Source: an uncultured Oscillospiraceae bacterium (GTDB taxonomy: Bacteria > Bacillota > Clostridia > Oscillospirales > Oscillospiraceae). Taken from it: a stretch of DNA of 53,500 bases. The position numbers and the translations under genes are program-made. Shown piece after piece: positions 7,526-15,480 of this stretch (within the stretch, counting starts at the first letter, position 1; every line of letters starts with the position of its first letter). The stretch is taken from NCBI GenBank assembly GCA_947629915.1, contig CANRFN010000026.1, positions 1-53,500 of the forward strand. Direction: 5' to 3'. The notes under the pieces were generated by a model, which saw only the letters and a program-made list of their open reading frames with translations, was not told the origin of the DNA and did not search any database.

Positions 7526-8617
7526 ATGAAAACACTCACGGTAGATCTGCCCGGCCGCCCTTACGACATCCTCATTCAGCGGGGCCTTCTGGACGAAGCC
7601 GGGGCGCACACAAAAGCCGTCTGTCCCAAGGCGAGGCGCATCTTTGCGGTCTCAGACACCAATGTGGCCCCGCTCTACGGAGAGCGGGTGCTCACCTCCT
7701 TAAAAGACGCCGGCTTTGAAGCCACGCTCCACGTCATCCCCTCGGGAGAGGCCAGCAAAAATCCCACGCAGCTGGCACAGCTCTGGGAGGCCATGATGGA
7801 GGCCGGCCTCACCCGCACCGATGCCGTTCTGGCCCTGGGCGGGGGTGTCATCGGGGATCTCTCCGGGTTTGCCGCCGCCACCATCCTCCGGGGCGTGGAC
7901 TTCATCCAGGTCCCCACCACCCTTCTGGCCCAGGTGGACTCCTCCGTGGGCGGCAAGACGGCGGTAGACCTCCAGCACGGGAAGAACCTGGCCGGCGCCT
8001 TCTGGCAGCCCAAGCTGGTGCTGATGGACCCAGACACCTTAAACACCCTGCCAGAGGACGTGTTCATGGCCGGCATGGCGGAGGTGTTGAAGTACGGCTG
8101 CATCCGGGACGCGGCTTTCTTCGCCAACCTGGAGACCCGCCCCACCCGGGCCGCCCTGATGGAGGAGATTGAGACCATTCTCCTCACCTGCTGCGGCATC
8201 AAGCGGGACGTGGTGCTGGCAGACGAGCGGGACACCGGGGTGCGCATGATCTTAAACTTCGGCCACACCGTGGGCCACGCCTACGAGAAGGCCGGGAACT
8301 ACGAGAAATGGAGCCACGGCCAGGCGGTGGCCGCCGGCATGGTGGCAGCCGCCCATCTGGGGGTGTCCCTGGGCATCACCCCGGCGGACCTCCCGGAGCG
8401 CATCCAGAAGGCGGTCTCCGCTCTCAACCTCCCTGCCCACATCCCCTGCAGCTGGGAGGACCTCACCCACGCCATCGCCCTGGACAAGAAGGGCGCCGGC
8501 GCCAACATGCGGGTGGTGCTGCTCACAAAGATGGGCTGGGCCGAGCCGGTCTCCCTCACAAGGGAGCAGCTGGAGGGCCAGCTCAGGAAACTCTGGGAAG
8601 AAGGTGTCATCGGATGA
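7526..8617 (+). CDS. aroB: 3-dehydroquinate synthase
   Basis: 363 residues. Cyclises DAHP to 3-dehydroquinate, using NAD and a divalent metal. The NAD-binding GGGVIGDLSGFAAA segment (about residue 108), PTTLLAQVDSSVGGKTAV, the metal-binding region FGHTVGHAYEK and a second His-containing stretch (WSHGQAVAAGM) are all present. Length is normal. AAAGGAGG precedes the ATG by a good distance. The stop codon overlaps the aroA start (ATGA), indicating coupled translation. Confidence 0.95.
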   Translation: MKTLTVDLPGRPYDILIQRGLLDEAGAHTKAVCPKARRIFAVSDTNVAPLYGERVLTSLKDAGFEATLHVIPSGEASKNPTQLAQLWEAMMEAGLTRTDAVLALGGGVIGDLSGFAAATILRGVDFIQVPTTLLAQVDSSVGGKTAVDLQHGKNLAGAFWQPKLVLMDPDTLNTLPEDVFMAGMAEVLKYGCIRDAAFFANLETRPTRAALMEEIETILLTCCGIKRDVVLADERDTGVRMILNFGHTVGHAYEKAGNYEKWSHGQAVAAGMVAAAHLGVSLGITPADLPERIQKAVSALNLPAHIPCSWEDLTHAIALDKKGAGANMRVVLLTKMGWAEPVSLTREQLEGQLRKLWEEGVIG

Positions 8618-9804
8618 ATGTGGTAATCCACCCCGCCATTCTGCGGGGCAGCCTCCGGCCGCCCTGCTCCAAGTCTGTGGCCCACCGGGTGATCATCGCC
8701 CGGGCCCTGTCCGGCTTTGAGGGCAAGGTCCGCCACCTCACCGTGTCCGAGGACCTTCTGGCCACAGACAGCTGCACCAAGGCCCTGCTCCGGAAGGACC
8801 GGAAAGATCCCCTGATGGACTGCGGCGAGAGCGGCTCCACCCTGCGCTTCATGATCCCCATCGCCCTGGCGGTCCGGGGCAGAGGCCGCTTCACCGGGAG
8901 GGCCCGGCTGTTGGAGCGCCCCCTGGGCCCGTACCTCCAGATCTTCGAGGAACGGGGCATCACCTGGGAGCGGGCGGGCAACGAGCTGGTGATCACCGGC
9001 AAGCTCACCCCGGGCACATACAGCCTCGCCGGCAACGTGTCCTCGCAGTTTATCACCGGCCTCCTCTTCGCCCTGCCCATGCTGGAGGGGGACAGTGAGA
9101 TCGTGCTCACCACGCCCTTGGAGAGCCGGGGCTATGTGGACCTCACCCTCCAGGTGATGGAGCAGTTCGGGGTCCGGGCCCAGGAGAGCGCAGACGGCTC
9201 CCGCTTTGTGATCCCCGGCAAGCAGAGATATCAGACCTATGACGCGGACATCGAGCCGGACTGGTCTCAGGCCGCCTTCTACTACGCCCTGCAGAATCTG
9301 GGCTGCCCCATCAAGATCAACGGCATGAACCCGGACTCCCTCCAGGGGGACAAGGTGATCGCCCAGTATGCCGCCCAATTGGCCGAGCCGGGAGACGTCA
9401 CCATCGATGTCTCCCAGTGCCCCGATTTAGTGCCCCCGCTGGCCGCCATGGCCGCCGTCCGGAGGGGCACCTGCAGCATCGTGAACGCCGCCCGCCTGAG
9501 ATTGAAAGAGTCCGATCGGCTGGCCACGGTGTCCGCGGTGCTCACCGCCCTGGGGGCAGACATCCAGGAGCTCCCGGACGGCCTCGTGATCACCGGCAAG
9601 CCCGCCCTCGCCGGCGGCGTGGACGTGGAGAGCTACCAGGACCACCGCATCGCCATGATGACAGCCGTCCTGGCGGTCCGCTGCGCCAACCCCGTCCGCA
9701 TCCTGGGGGCCCAGTGCGTGGCGAAATCCTTCCCCAAGTTCTGGGAAATCTATCAGCGGATGCACGGGAACATCACCATCGAGGAGGAGGGGGCGCCGGC
9801 ATGA
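8614..9804 (+). CDS. aroA: 5-enolpyruvylshikimate-3-phosphate synthase
   Basis: 396 residues. Transfers the enolpyruvyl group of PEP to shikimate 3-phosphate. Motifs seen: PPCSKSVAHRVIIARAL at the N-terminus, GESGSTLRFMIPIAL at about residue 70, SRGYVDLTLQVM in the middle, and LKESDRLA and DHRIAMM near the C-terminus. It is about 30 residues shorter than the enterobacterial enzyme. The active-site loop reads CGESGSTLR where class I enzymes have LGNAGTA, so it is not a class I type. It overlaps aroB by 4 nt at the 5' end and aroC by 4 nt at the 3' end. Confidence 0.94.
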   Translation: MNVVIHPAILRGSLRPPCSKSVAHRVIIARALSGFEGKVRHLTVSEDLLATDSCTKALLRKDRKDPLMDCGESGSTLRFMIPIALAVRGRGRFTGRARLLERPLGPYLQIFEERGITWERAGNELVITGKLTPGTYSLAGNVSSQFITGLLFALPMLEGDSEIVLTTPLESRGYVDLTLQVMEQFGVRAQESADGSRFVIPGKQRYQTYDADIEPDWSQAAFYYALQNLGCPIKINGMNPDSLQGDKVIAQYAAQLAEPGDVTIDVSQCPDLVPPLAAMAAVRRGTCSIVNAARLRLKESDRLATVSAVLTALGADIQELPDGLVITGKPALAGGVDVESYQDHRIAMMTAVLAVRCANPVRILGAQCVAKSFPKFWEIYQRMHGNITIEEEGAPA

Positions 9805-10847
9805 GATACACCATATTCGGGGAGTCCCACGGCCCCGGGGTTGGAGTGGTCTTGGAAGGGGTGCCTGCCGGCCTGCAGCTGGACATGGACGCCGTGCTGG
9901 TGGACCTGCAGCGGAGGGCGCCGGGGGGCAGTCCCCTCTCCACCGCACGCAATGAGAAGGACATCCCCATCATCGAGTCCGGCCTGTACCAGGGTCACAC
10001 CACCGGCACGCCCCTCACCGCCCTCTTCCCCAACGAGGACGTCCGCTCCAAGGACTACGCCTCCATCCAGAACACCCCCCGGCCGGGCCACGCGGACTAC
10101 ACGGCCCACGTCCGGTACGGCGGGTACGCAGACCCCCGGGGCGGCGGGCACTTCTCCGGCCGGCTCACAGCCCCCCTGGTGTTCGCAGGGGCGGTGGCAA
10201 AACAGATCCTGCAGGGAAAGGGCATCCGCGTGGGCGCCCACATCAGCTCCATCTACGGCATCAACGATGACCCCCTGGAGGACTGGGAGAGCCTGGAGGC
10301 GGTTCAGCACAAGGCCTTCCCCGTGCTCAACGATGCCATCGCGGAGGAGATGCAGCAGGCCATCCTGGAGGCCAGGTCCGAGCTGGACTCCGTGGGCGGC
10401 TCCATCGAGTGCGCCGTCTTCGGCATGCCGGCGGGCCTGGGGGACCCGGACTTCGGCAAAAACGCGGAGGGGATCTTCTCCCAGTACCTCTTCGCCGTGC
10501 CCGCGGTGAAGGCGGTGGGCTTCGGCGCCGGCACCGCCTTCTCCCTGATGCGGGGCTCCGAGGCCAACGATCCCCTCTACTACGACACCGATGGCTCTGT
10601 GCAGGCGGAGCAGAACTGTGCCGGCGGCATCAACGGCGGCATCACCAACGGCATGCCCATCTTCTTTGAAGTCACCATGCGGCCCACCCCCTCCATCGCC
10701 CGCAAGCAGTTCACCGTGAACCTGGCCACCGGGGAGAACGCGGAGCTGGAGCTGAAGGGCCGCCATGACCCCTGCGTGGTCCACCGGGCGGTGCCGGTGA
10801 TCGAGGCCGCGGCAGCCCTGGCAGCCTGCGAACTGCTGGGCATTTGA
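9801..10847 (+). CDS. aroC: Chorismate synthase
   Basis: 348 residues. Converts EPSP to chorismate with reduced FMN. Recognised by GESHGPGVGVVLEGVPAG at the N-terminus, a RPGHADYT segment at about residue 94, RGGGHFSGRLTAPLV, and a C-terminal RHDPCVVHRAVPVIEA. Start is the ATG that overlaps the aroA stop (ATGA). No flavin reductase domain is fused, so reduced FMN must come from elsewhere. Confidence 0.95.
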   Translation: MRYTIFGESHGPGVGVVLEGVPAGLQLDMDAVLVDLQRRAPGGSPLSTARNEKDIPIIESGLYQGHTTGTPLTALFPNEDVRSKDYASIQNTPRPGHADYTAHVRYGGYADPRGGGHFSGRLTAPLVFAGAVAKQILQGKGIRVGAHISSIYGINDDPLEDWESLEAVQHKAFPVLNDAIAEEMQQAILEARSELDSVGGSIECAVFGMPAGLGDPDFGKNAEGIFSQYLFAVPAVKAVGFGAGTAFSLMRGSEANDPLYYDTDGSVQAEQNCAGGINGGITNGMPIFFEVTMRPTPSIARKQFTVNLATGENAELELKGRHDPCVVHRAVPVIEAAAALAACELLGI

Positions 10848-10869
10848 GACGAGAGAGGGGAAGATCATC

Positions 10870-12021
10870 GTGGAACTTGCAGATTACAGACAGGAGATAG
10901 ACCAGCTGGACCGGCAGATCATGGAGCTCTTCCGCCGCCGCATGGAGGTAACCCACGCGGTGGGGCAGTACAAGAAGGACCACGGCATGCCCGTGCTGGA
11001 CCAGGACCGGGAGCGGGATCTGATCAAGCGGCGGGGGGAGCTGGCAGGGCCCGCGCTGCAACAGCCCGCCATCAAGCTCTTTGAGACCATTCTGGCTCTC
11101 TCCCGCCGGCAGCAGCGGGATCTCATCGGGGAGCGCTCTGATAACCCGGGCCCCCAGCGGTTCCGGCAGTCCCTGGCCAATAAGCGGGAGCCCATCCAAC
11201 ACCCCCGGGTGGTGTATCAGGGGGTGCCGGGGGCGTACAGCGAGCAGGCATCCCTGAACTTCTTCGGAGACAGCGCCACCGCCACCGGCCTGGAGCAGTT
11301 TGAGGACTGCTTTGAGGCCCTGGTGAAGGGAGAGGCAGACTACGCGGTACTGCCCATTGAGAACTCCTCCACCGGCGCCATCCGCCAGATCTATGACCTC
11401 CTCTCCCACTACGAGTGCTACATCGTGGGGGAGACCACCGTGCGGGTGGAGCACTGCCTCATGGCGCTGCCCGGGGCCACCCTGGACACCATCACCCATG
11501 TGTACTCCCATGAGCAGGGGCTCTTCCAGAGCGAGCGGTATCTCAACACCCACCCGGACTGGATCCAGGTGCCCCAGGCGGACACCGCCGGCTCCGCCCA
11601 GATGGTGGCGGCCAGCGGAGACATCACCAAGGCCGCCATCTGCGCGGCGAGGGCCGCGGAGATCTACGGTCTGAAGATCCTGGCCAGCGCCATCAACTAC
11701 AACAGCATGAACACCACCCGGTTTGTGGTGGTGTCCCCCCGGATGGAACTGCGCCCCGGGGCGGACAAGATCAGCACCGTCTTCGTCATCCCGGACGAGG
11801 TGGGCTCCCTCCACGAGATCCTCTCCACCTTCGCCGTCCACGGCCTGAACATGGTGAAGCTGGAGTCCCGGCCCATGCCGGAGCGGAACTGGGAGTACAT
11901 GTTCTTCCTGGAGTTCACCGGAGACCTTCTGAATCCGGACACGAAAGACGCCCTGCACGAACTGGCCCAGACCACCGCAGACTTCCGGGTGCTGGGCAAC
12001 TTCCACTCCAACCTTTCCTGA
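10870..12021 (+). CDS. pheA: Bifunctional chorismate mutase / prephenate dehydratase
   Basis: 383 residues, GTG start after GAGAGGGG. Converts chorismate to prephenate and then phenylpyruvate, the phenylalanine branch. An AroQ-type mutase domain occupies residues 1-90 (DQLDRQIMELFRRRM). A prephenate dehydratase domain follows from about 115 (YQGVPGAYSEQASLNFFG; IENSSTGAI), then a C-terminal ACT domain (about 300-383) with GLNMVKLESRP, the phenylalanine-binding signature. Feedback inhibition by phenylalanine is therefore expected. It sits between aroC and aroK, diverting the product of the operon. No tyrA or trp genes are in the window. Confidence 0.94.
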   Translation: MELADYRQEIDQLDRQIMELFRRRMEVTHAVGQYKKDHGMPVLDQDRERDLIKRRGELAGPALQQPAIKLFETILALSRRQQRDLIGERSDNPGPQRFRQSLANKREPIQHPRVVYQGVPGAYSEQASLNFFGDSATATGLEQFEDCFEALVKGEADYAVLPIENSSTGAIRQIYDLLSHYECYIVGETTVRVEHCLMALPGATLDTITHVYSHEQGLFQSERYLNTHPDWIQVPQADTAGSAQMVAASGDITKAAICAARAAEIYGLKILASAINYNSMNTTRFVVVSPRMELRPGADKISTVFVIPDEVGSLHEILSTFAVHGLNMVKLESRPMPERNWEYMFFLEFTGDLLNPDTKDALHELAQTTADFRVLGNFHSNLS

Positions 12022-12038
12022 GACGGGAGGAACCACTC

Positions 12039-12545
12039 ATGCAGTCCAATCTTGTGCTCATCGGCATGCCCGGTTCGGGCAAGACCAAACTCAGCTACGC
12101 CCTGTCCCAGTCCCTGGGCCTTCTGGCCGTGGACACGGACATCATGGTGGAGGTGGCCGCCGGCAAGCCCATCCCCCAGATCTTCGCCGAGGACGGGGAG
12201 CAGGCCTTCCGGGACCTGGAGTCCGAGGCGGTGCGGCAGGCATCTGCCCTGGAGGGCGCGGTGATCGCCACCGGCGGCGGCGTGGTGCTGCGCCCGGAGA
12301 ATATGGAGGCCCTCCGGGAGACCGGCATCGTCTTCTTCCGGGACCGCTCCCTCTCCGCCATCGCAGCAGAGGACCACAGCGGCCGTCCCCTGGTGGGGGA
12401 TAACCCGGAGCGGCTGAAGACCCTGTACGCCCAGCGGGCCCCCCTGTATCGGAAATACGCCCACCACATCGTGGCCCACACGGACACCCTGGAGGAGGCC
12501 GCCCAGATCATCTCAGACATCTATCAGGAGGAGTGCCAGAAGTGA
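12039..12545 (+). CDS. aroK: Shikimate kinase
   Basis: 168 residues. Phosphorylates shikimate with ATP. P-loop GMPGSGKTK at residues 6-14, DTDIMVE (shikimate-binding Asp), and IATGGGVVLRPEN (Walker B-like GGG) are seen, with RAPLYRKYAHH near the C-terminus as the adenine-binding stretch. GGGAGG ribosome-binding site 12 bases upstream. The stop codon overlaps the GTG start of aroQ. Confidence 0.94.
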   Translation: MQSNLVLIGMPGSGKTKLSYALSQSLGLLAVDTDIMVEVAAGKPIPQIFAEDGEQAFRDLESEAVRQASALEGAVIATGGGVVLRPENMEALRETGIVFFRDRSLSAIAAEDHSGRPLVGDNPERLKTLYAQRAPLYRKYAHHIVAHTDTLEEAAQIISDIYQEECQK

Positions 12546-12973
12546 AGTTTCTCATCATCAACGGGCCCAACCTGAACCTGCTGGGCAAGCGGGAGCCGGG
12601 GATCTACGGCAAGAGCTCCTATCAGGACCTGTGCAACATGATCGCCCAGTACACGGCGGAGCACAACAGCACCGCGGACTTCTTCCAGTCCAACCACGAG
12701 GGGGCCATCATCGACACGATCCACGCCGCGGACGGGGTGTATGACGCGATTGTGATCAACCCCGGCGCCTATACCCACTACAGCTATGCCATCCTGGACG
12801 CTCTGAAAGCTGTCTCGGTGCCCGCCTTTGAGGTGCACATCAGCCACATAGACCAGCGGGAGGCCTTCCGTTCCATCTCCGTGACAGCACCCGCCTGCGT
12901 GGGCCAGATCTACGGCCTCGGCTTCGACGGATATCTCCGGGCCATGGACCACTTCCTGGGAGAGCCATCATGA
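12542..12973 (+). CDS. aroQ: 3-dehydroquinate dehydratase, type II
   Basis: 143 residues. Removes water from 3-dehydroquinate. Type II features: INGPNLNLLGKREPGIYG with the catalytic Tyr, NPGAYTHYSYAILDAL, and VHISHIDQREAFRSIS with the catalytic His region. I choose the GTG at 12542 because it overlaps the aroK stop (GTGA) and lies ten bases after AGGAGG; a GTG at 12533 is too close to that site. Its stop overlaps the aroE ATG. Confidence 0.94.
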   Translation: MKFLIINGPNLNLLGKREPGIYGKSSYQDLCNMIAQYTAEHNSTADFFQSNHEGAIIDTIHAADGVYDAIVINPGAYTHYSYAILDALKAVSVPAFEVHISHIDQREAFRSISVTAPACVGQIYGLGFDGYLRAMDHFLGEPS

Positions 12974-13800
12974 GGCTGCAGGTGATCGGAGACCCGGTGC
13001 TCCACTCCAAGTCCCCGGTGATCCAGGGGGCCATGATCCGCGCCCTGGGCCTGGACATCCCCTACGCCGCCAAGACCGTGGCCCGGGGTGATCTGCCCCA
13101 GTACCTCCAGTGGGCGGAGACCTTCGGCATCACCGGGTTCAACGCCACCATGCCCCACAAGGAGGACCTGCTCCCCCTTCTGGACCAGCTGGACCCCGGC
13201 GCCGATGCCGCCGGCGCCGCCAACACCGTCTGCCGCCGGGACAACCGGTGGATCGGCTTCAACACAGACGGGGCGGGCAGCATCGAGGCCATGAAAGAGG
13301 TACAGATGGACCCCCAGGGCAGAGCCGTGCTGGTGCTGGGCGCCGGCGGGGCGGCCCGGGCGGTGGTCCCGGCACTGCTGCAGGCCGGTGCGGACAACGT
13401 CACCGTGTGCAACCGAAATCTCGCGAGGGCGGAGGCCCTCTGCGAGAGGGCGGGCAAGGGCAGCACAGCAGCTCCCTTCACCCCGGAGGAGCTCACCAGA
13501 CAGGCGAAGCGTGCTGAACTGGTGGTGAACTGCACCAATCTGGGCATGGGGGGCACCGGGCAGCAGTTCCCGGACTTCTCCTTCCTGGAGGCCCTTCCCC
13601 AGGACACCCCCATCTTTGATCTCATCTACCACCCGGCGGAGACGGAGCTGCTATCCCGGGGCAAGGCACTGGGACACCCGATCTCCAACGGCCTCGGCAT
13701 GCTGGTGTGGCAGGCGGTGCTGGCCCTGGAGCACTTCCTCCAGCAGTCTCTGGACCGGCCGGCCATGGCGGCCGCCGCCCGCAGGGCCCTGGCAGGCTGA
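12970..13800 (+). CDS. aroE: Shikimate dehydrogenase
   Basis: 276 residues. NADPH-dependent reduction of 3-dehydroshikimate. Shows LHSKSPVIQGAM (substrate-binding Ser pair), FNATMPHKEDLLPLLD with the catalytic Lys, GAANTV, the Rossmann GAGGAARAVV at about residue 120, and NGLGMLVWQA near the C-terminus. The nucleotide loop after the glycine motif reads VCNRNLARAE; the Asn-Arg fits NADP preference. Overlaps aroQ by 4 nt. It is the last of the seven shikimate steps encoded in this operon. Confidence 0.94.
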   Translation: MRLQVIGDPVLHSKSPVIQGAMIRALGLDIPYAAKTVARGDLPQYLQWAETFGITGFNATMPHKEDLLPLLDQLDPGADAAGAANTVCRRDNRWIGFNTDGAGSIEAMKEVQMDPQGRAVLVLGAGGAARAVVPALLQAGADNVTVCNRNLARAEALCERAGKGSTAAPFTPEELTRQAKRAELVVNCTNLGMGGTGQQFPDFSFLEALPQDTPIFDLIYHPAETELLSRGKALGHPISNGLGMLVWQAVLALEHFLQQSLDRPAMAAAARRALAG

Positions 13801-13812
13801 GAGGAGGTCCCC

Positions 13813-14661
13813 ATGGAAGTCCTGGCCCATGCGAAAATCAACCTCACCCTGGACATCCTCCGAAAGCGGGAGGACGGCTATCACGACCTGCAGATGGTGA
13901 TGCAGTCCATCTCCCTGGCGGACAGGATCCAGATCAAGCCGGCGGCGGGCCCGGTGGGGCTCATGCAGGCAGACAGCCACTATGTCCCATCGGACGGGCG
14001 CAACCTGGCCCAGGCCGCCGCCGCCGCCTTTCGGAAGGCCACCGGTCTGGGAGGTCCCGTGGACATCCGCATCGCCAAGAAGATCCCGGTGTGCGCCGGC
14101 CTCGCCGGGGGCAGCGCCGATGCCGCGGCGGTATTGCATGCCATGAACGAGATCACCGGCGCCGGACTCAGCCCGGAGGCCTTGGCGGAGATCGGCACCA
14201 AGGTGGGCTCCGATGTGCCCTTCTGCGTCCACGGCGGCACCGCCCTGGCGGAGGGCCGGGGGGAAAAGCTCACCGCCCTGCCAAGCCTCCCCACATGCAC
14301 CGTGGTGCTCTGCAAGCCCCACTTCTCCATCTCCACCCCGGCCCTCTTCGCCCGGGTGAATGTGCGCAAGATCGTACACCGCCCAGACACCAAGGGGCTG
14401 CTGGCCTCTCTGGCCGCAGGGGATCTCCCCGGGGTGGCGCGGCAGATGTATAACGTCTTTGAGGACGTGCTGGAGCCCCGGCAGCAGAACGTGATCCGCA
14501 CCATCAAGGCCACCCTCATCGAGTGTGGGGCCTTGGGGGCCTCCATGTCCGGCAGCGGACCCGCCGTCTTCGGCCTCTTCAACGACCCCCAGGCCGCCCA
14601 ATTGGCGGAGTCCACCCTGCGGGAGACCTGGCGGCAGGTTTATTTGTGCTCCAGCGTATAA
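13813..14661 (+). CDS. ispE: 4-diphosphocytidyl-2-C-methyl-D-erythritol kinase
   Basis: 282 residues, GHMP kinase family, MEP isoprenoid pathway. Motifs: HAKINLTLDILRKREDGYH at the N-terminus, the ATP-binding PVCAGLAGGSADAAAVL at about residue 95, and GASMSGSGPAVFGLF near the C-terminus. GAGGAGG ribosome-binding site, 12 nt after the aroE stop, so it is co-transcribed with the aro genes although its pathway is unrelated. A terminator-like hairpin follows directly. Confidence 0.94.
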   Translation: MEVLAHAKINLTLDILRKREDGYHDLQMVMQSISLADRIQIKPAAGPVGLMQADSHYVPSDGRNLAQAAAAAFRKATGLGGPVDIRIAKKIPVCAGLAGGSADAAAVLHAMNEITGAGLSPEALAEIGTKVGSDVPFCVHGGTALAEGRGEKLTALPSLPTCTVVLCKPHFSISTPALFARVNVRKIVHRPDTKGLLASLAAGDLPGVARQMYNVFEDVLEPRQQNVIRTIKATLIECGALGASMSGSGPAVFGLFNDPQAAQLAESTLRETWRQVYLCSSV

Positions 14662-14666
14662 AATCG

Positions 14667-14717
14667 AAAAACACTGTCCAGAATGAACCCAGAGTTCTGA
14701 AAGGACGGTGTTTTTTT
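14667..14717 (+). terminator. Terminator hairpin that includes the spoIIR ribosome-binding site
   Basis: The arm 14667-14679 pairs with 14703-14715 (13 bp, one G-T), with an inner 4-bp stem (14680-14683 with 14695-14698), and ends in seven T. It ends the aro-ispE transcript. The 3' arm contains GGA of the spoIIR ribosome-binding site, and the ATG comes immediately after the T-run, so read-through mRNA would have the site locked in the stem. Confidence 0.7.
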
Positions 14718-15347
14718 ATGAAGTTACATCCCGATACCCACCTCCGGCGCTGGGAGTGCGCCCTGCTCATCGCCTTCGCATTGGTCCTCACCCTGGGCTG
14801 CTGGGCCTCCGCCAGTGAGACAGCATTGGCCGCCAAAGTGCTGCGCCTCCATGTGATCGCCAATTCCGACACCCCGGAGGACCAGGCCCTGAAGCTCCAG
14901 GTCCGGGACGCGGTGCTGGAGGCGGCAGAGCCCTGGCTGGAGCACAGCAGCAGCCGGGCCATGGCAGAGGCGGCCATCAGCCCACACCTACCGGAACTGG
15001 AGCAGGTGGCCCGTGCAGTCTTGGCAGAGCACGGCAACACAGACCCGGTCTCCGTCTCCCTGGAGGACGTGTGGTTCCCCACCCGCCACTACGACACCTT
15101 CTCCCTGCCGGCGGGCTCGTACCGGGCCCTGCGGGTGGTGATCGGCCAGGGCGAGGGCCAGAACTGGTGGTGCGTCATGTTCCCGCCCCTCTGTATGGGG
15201 GCCGTGTCTGAGGAAGCTGCCACAGTGGCCGGCCTCACGGAGGACCAGCTGCACCTGATCGCCGGCCGGGACGGGGAGTATGTGCTGAAGTTCAAGGTGG
15301 TGGAGTGGTGGGAGGAGCTGCTCCACCAGATGGGCTGGGACAAGTAG
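14718..15347 (+). CDS. spoIIR: Stage II sporulation protein R
   Basis: 209 residues. SpoIIR is the forespore-made, secreted signal that triggers processing of pro-sigma-E by SpoIIGA in the mother cell. The N-terminus has a charged stretch then a hydrophobic segment (ALLIAFALVLTLGCWASA), acting as signal or anchor, and the mature part starts with the family motif LRLHVIANSDTPEDQALK. Length is normal. The ATG sits directly after the T-run of the preceding hairpin, with GAAAGGA upstream. No forespore sigma-F type promoter could be identified with confidence. Its presence shows the host can form endospores. Confidence 0.88.
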   Translation: MKLHPDTHLRRWECALLIAFALVLTLGCWASASETALAAKVLRLHVIANSDTPEDQALKLQVRDAVLEAAEPWLEHSSSRAMAEAAISPHLPELEQVARAVLAEHGNTDPVSVSLEDVWFPTRHYDTFSLPAGSYRALRVVIGQGEGQNWWCVMFPPLCMGAVSEEAATVAGLTEDQLHLIAGRDGEYVLKFKVVEWWEELLHQMGWDK

Positions 15348-15416
15348 CTGGCAGCCTCTCCATACAGTTTTGAAAGCCTCGAATAATACAATCTGGAATC
15401 TCTTCTACAGAGAACT

Positions 15417-15456
15417 GAGGACCCCGGGGCCGCTGCACGGTGGCCCCGGGGTCCTC
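15417..15456. terminator. Bidirectional terminator between spoIIR and the SLH protein gene
   Basis: Perfect 15-bp GC-rich stem (15417-15431 with 15442-15456) between convergent genes, followed by a T-rich stretch on the plus strand. Confidence 0.7.
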
Positions 15457-15480
15457 TCTTCCGATTCCTCGGATCGCTTT

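Noticed and set aside
15348..15416. Short gene after spoIIR
   Set aside because: Only 69 nt before the terminator and no start signal.
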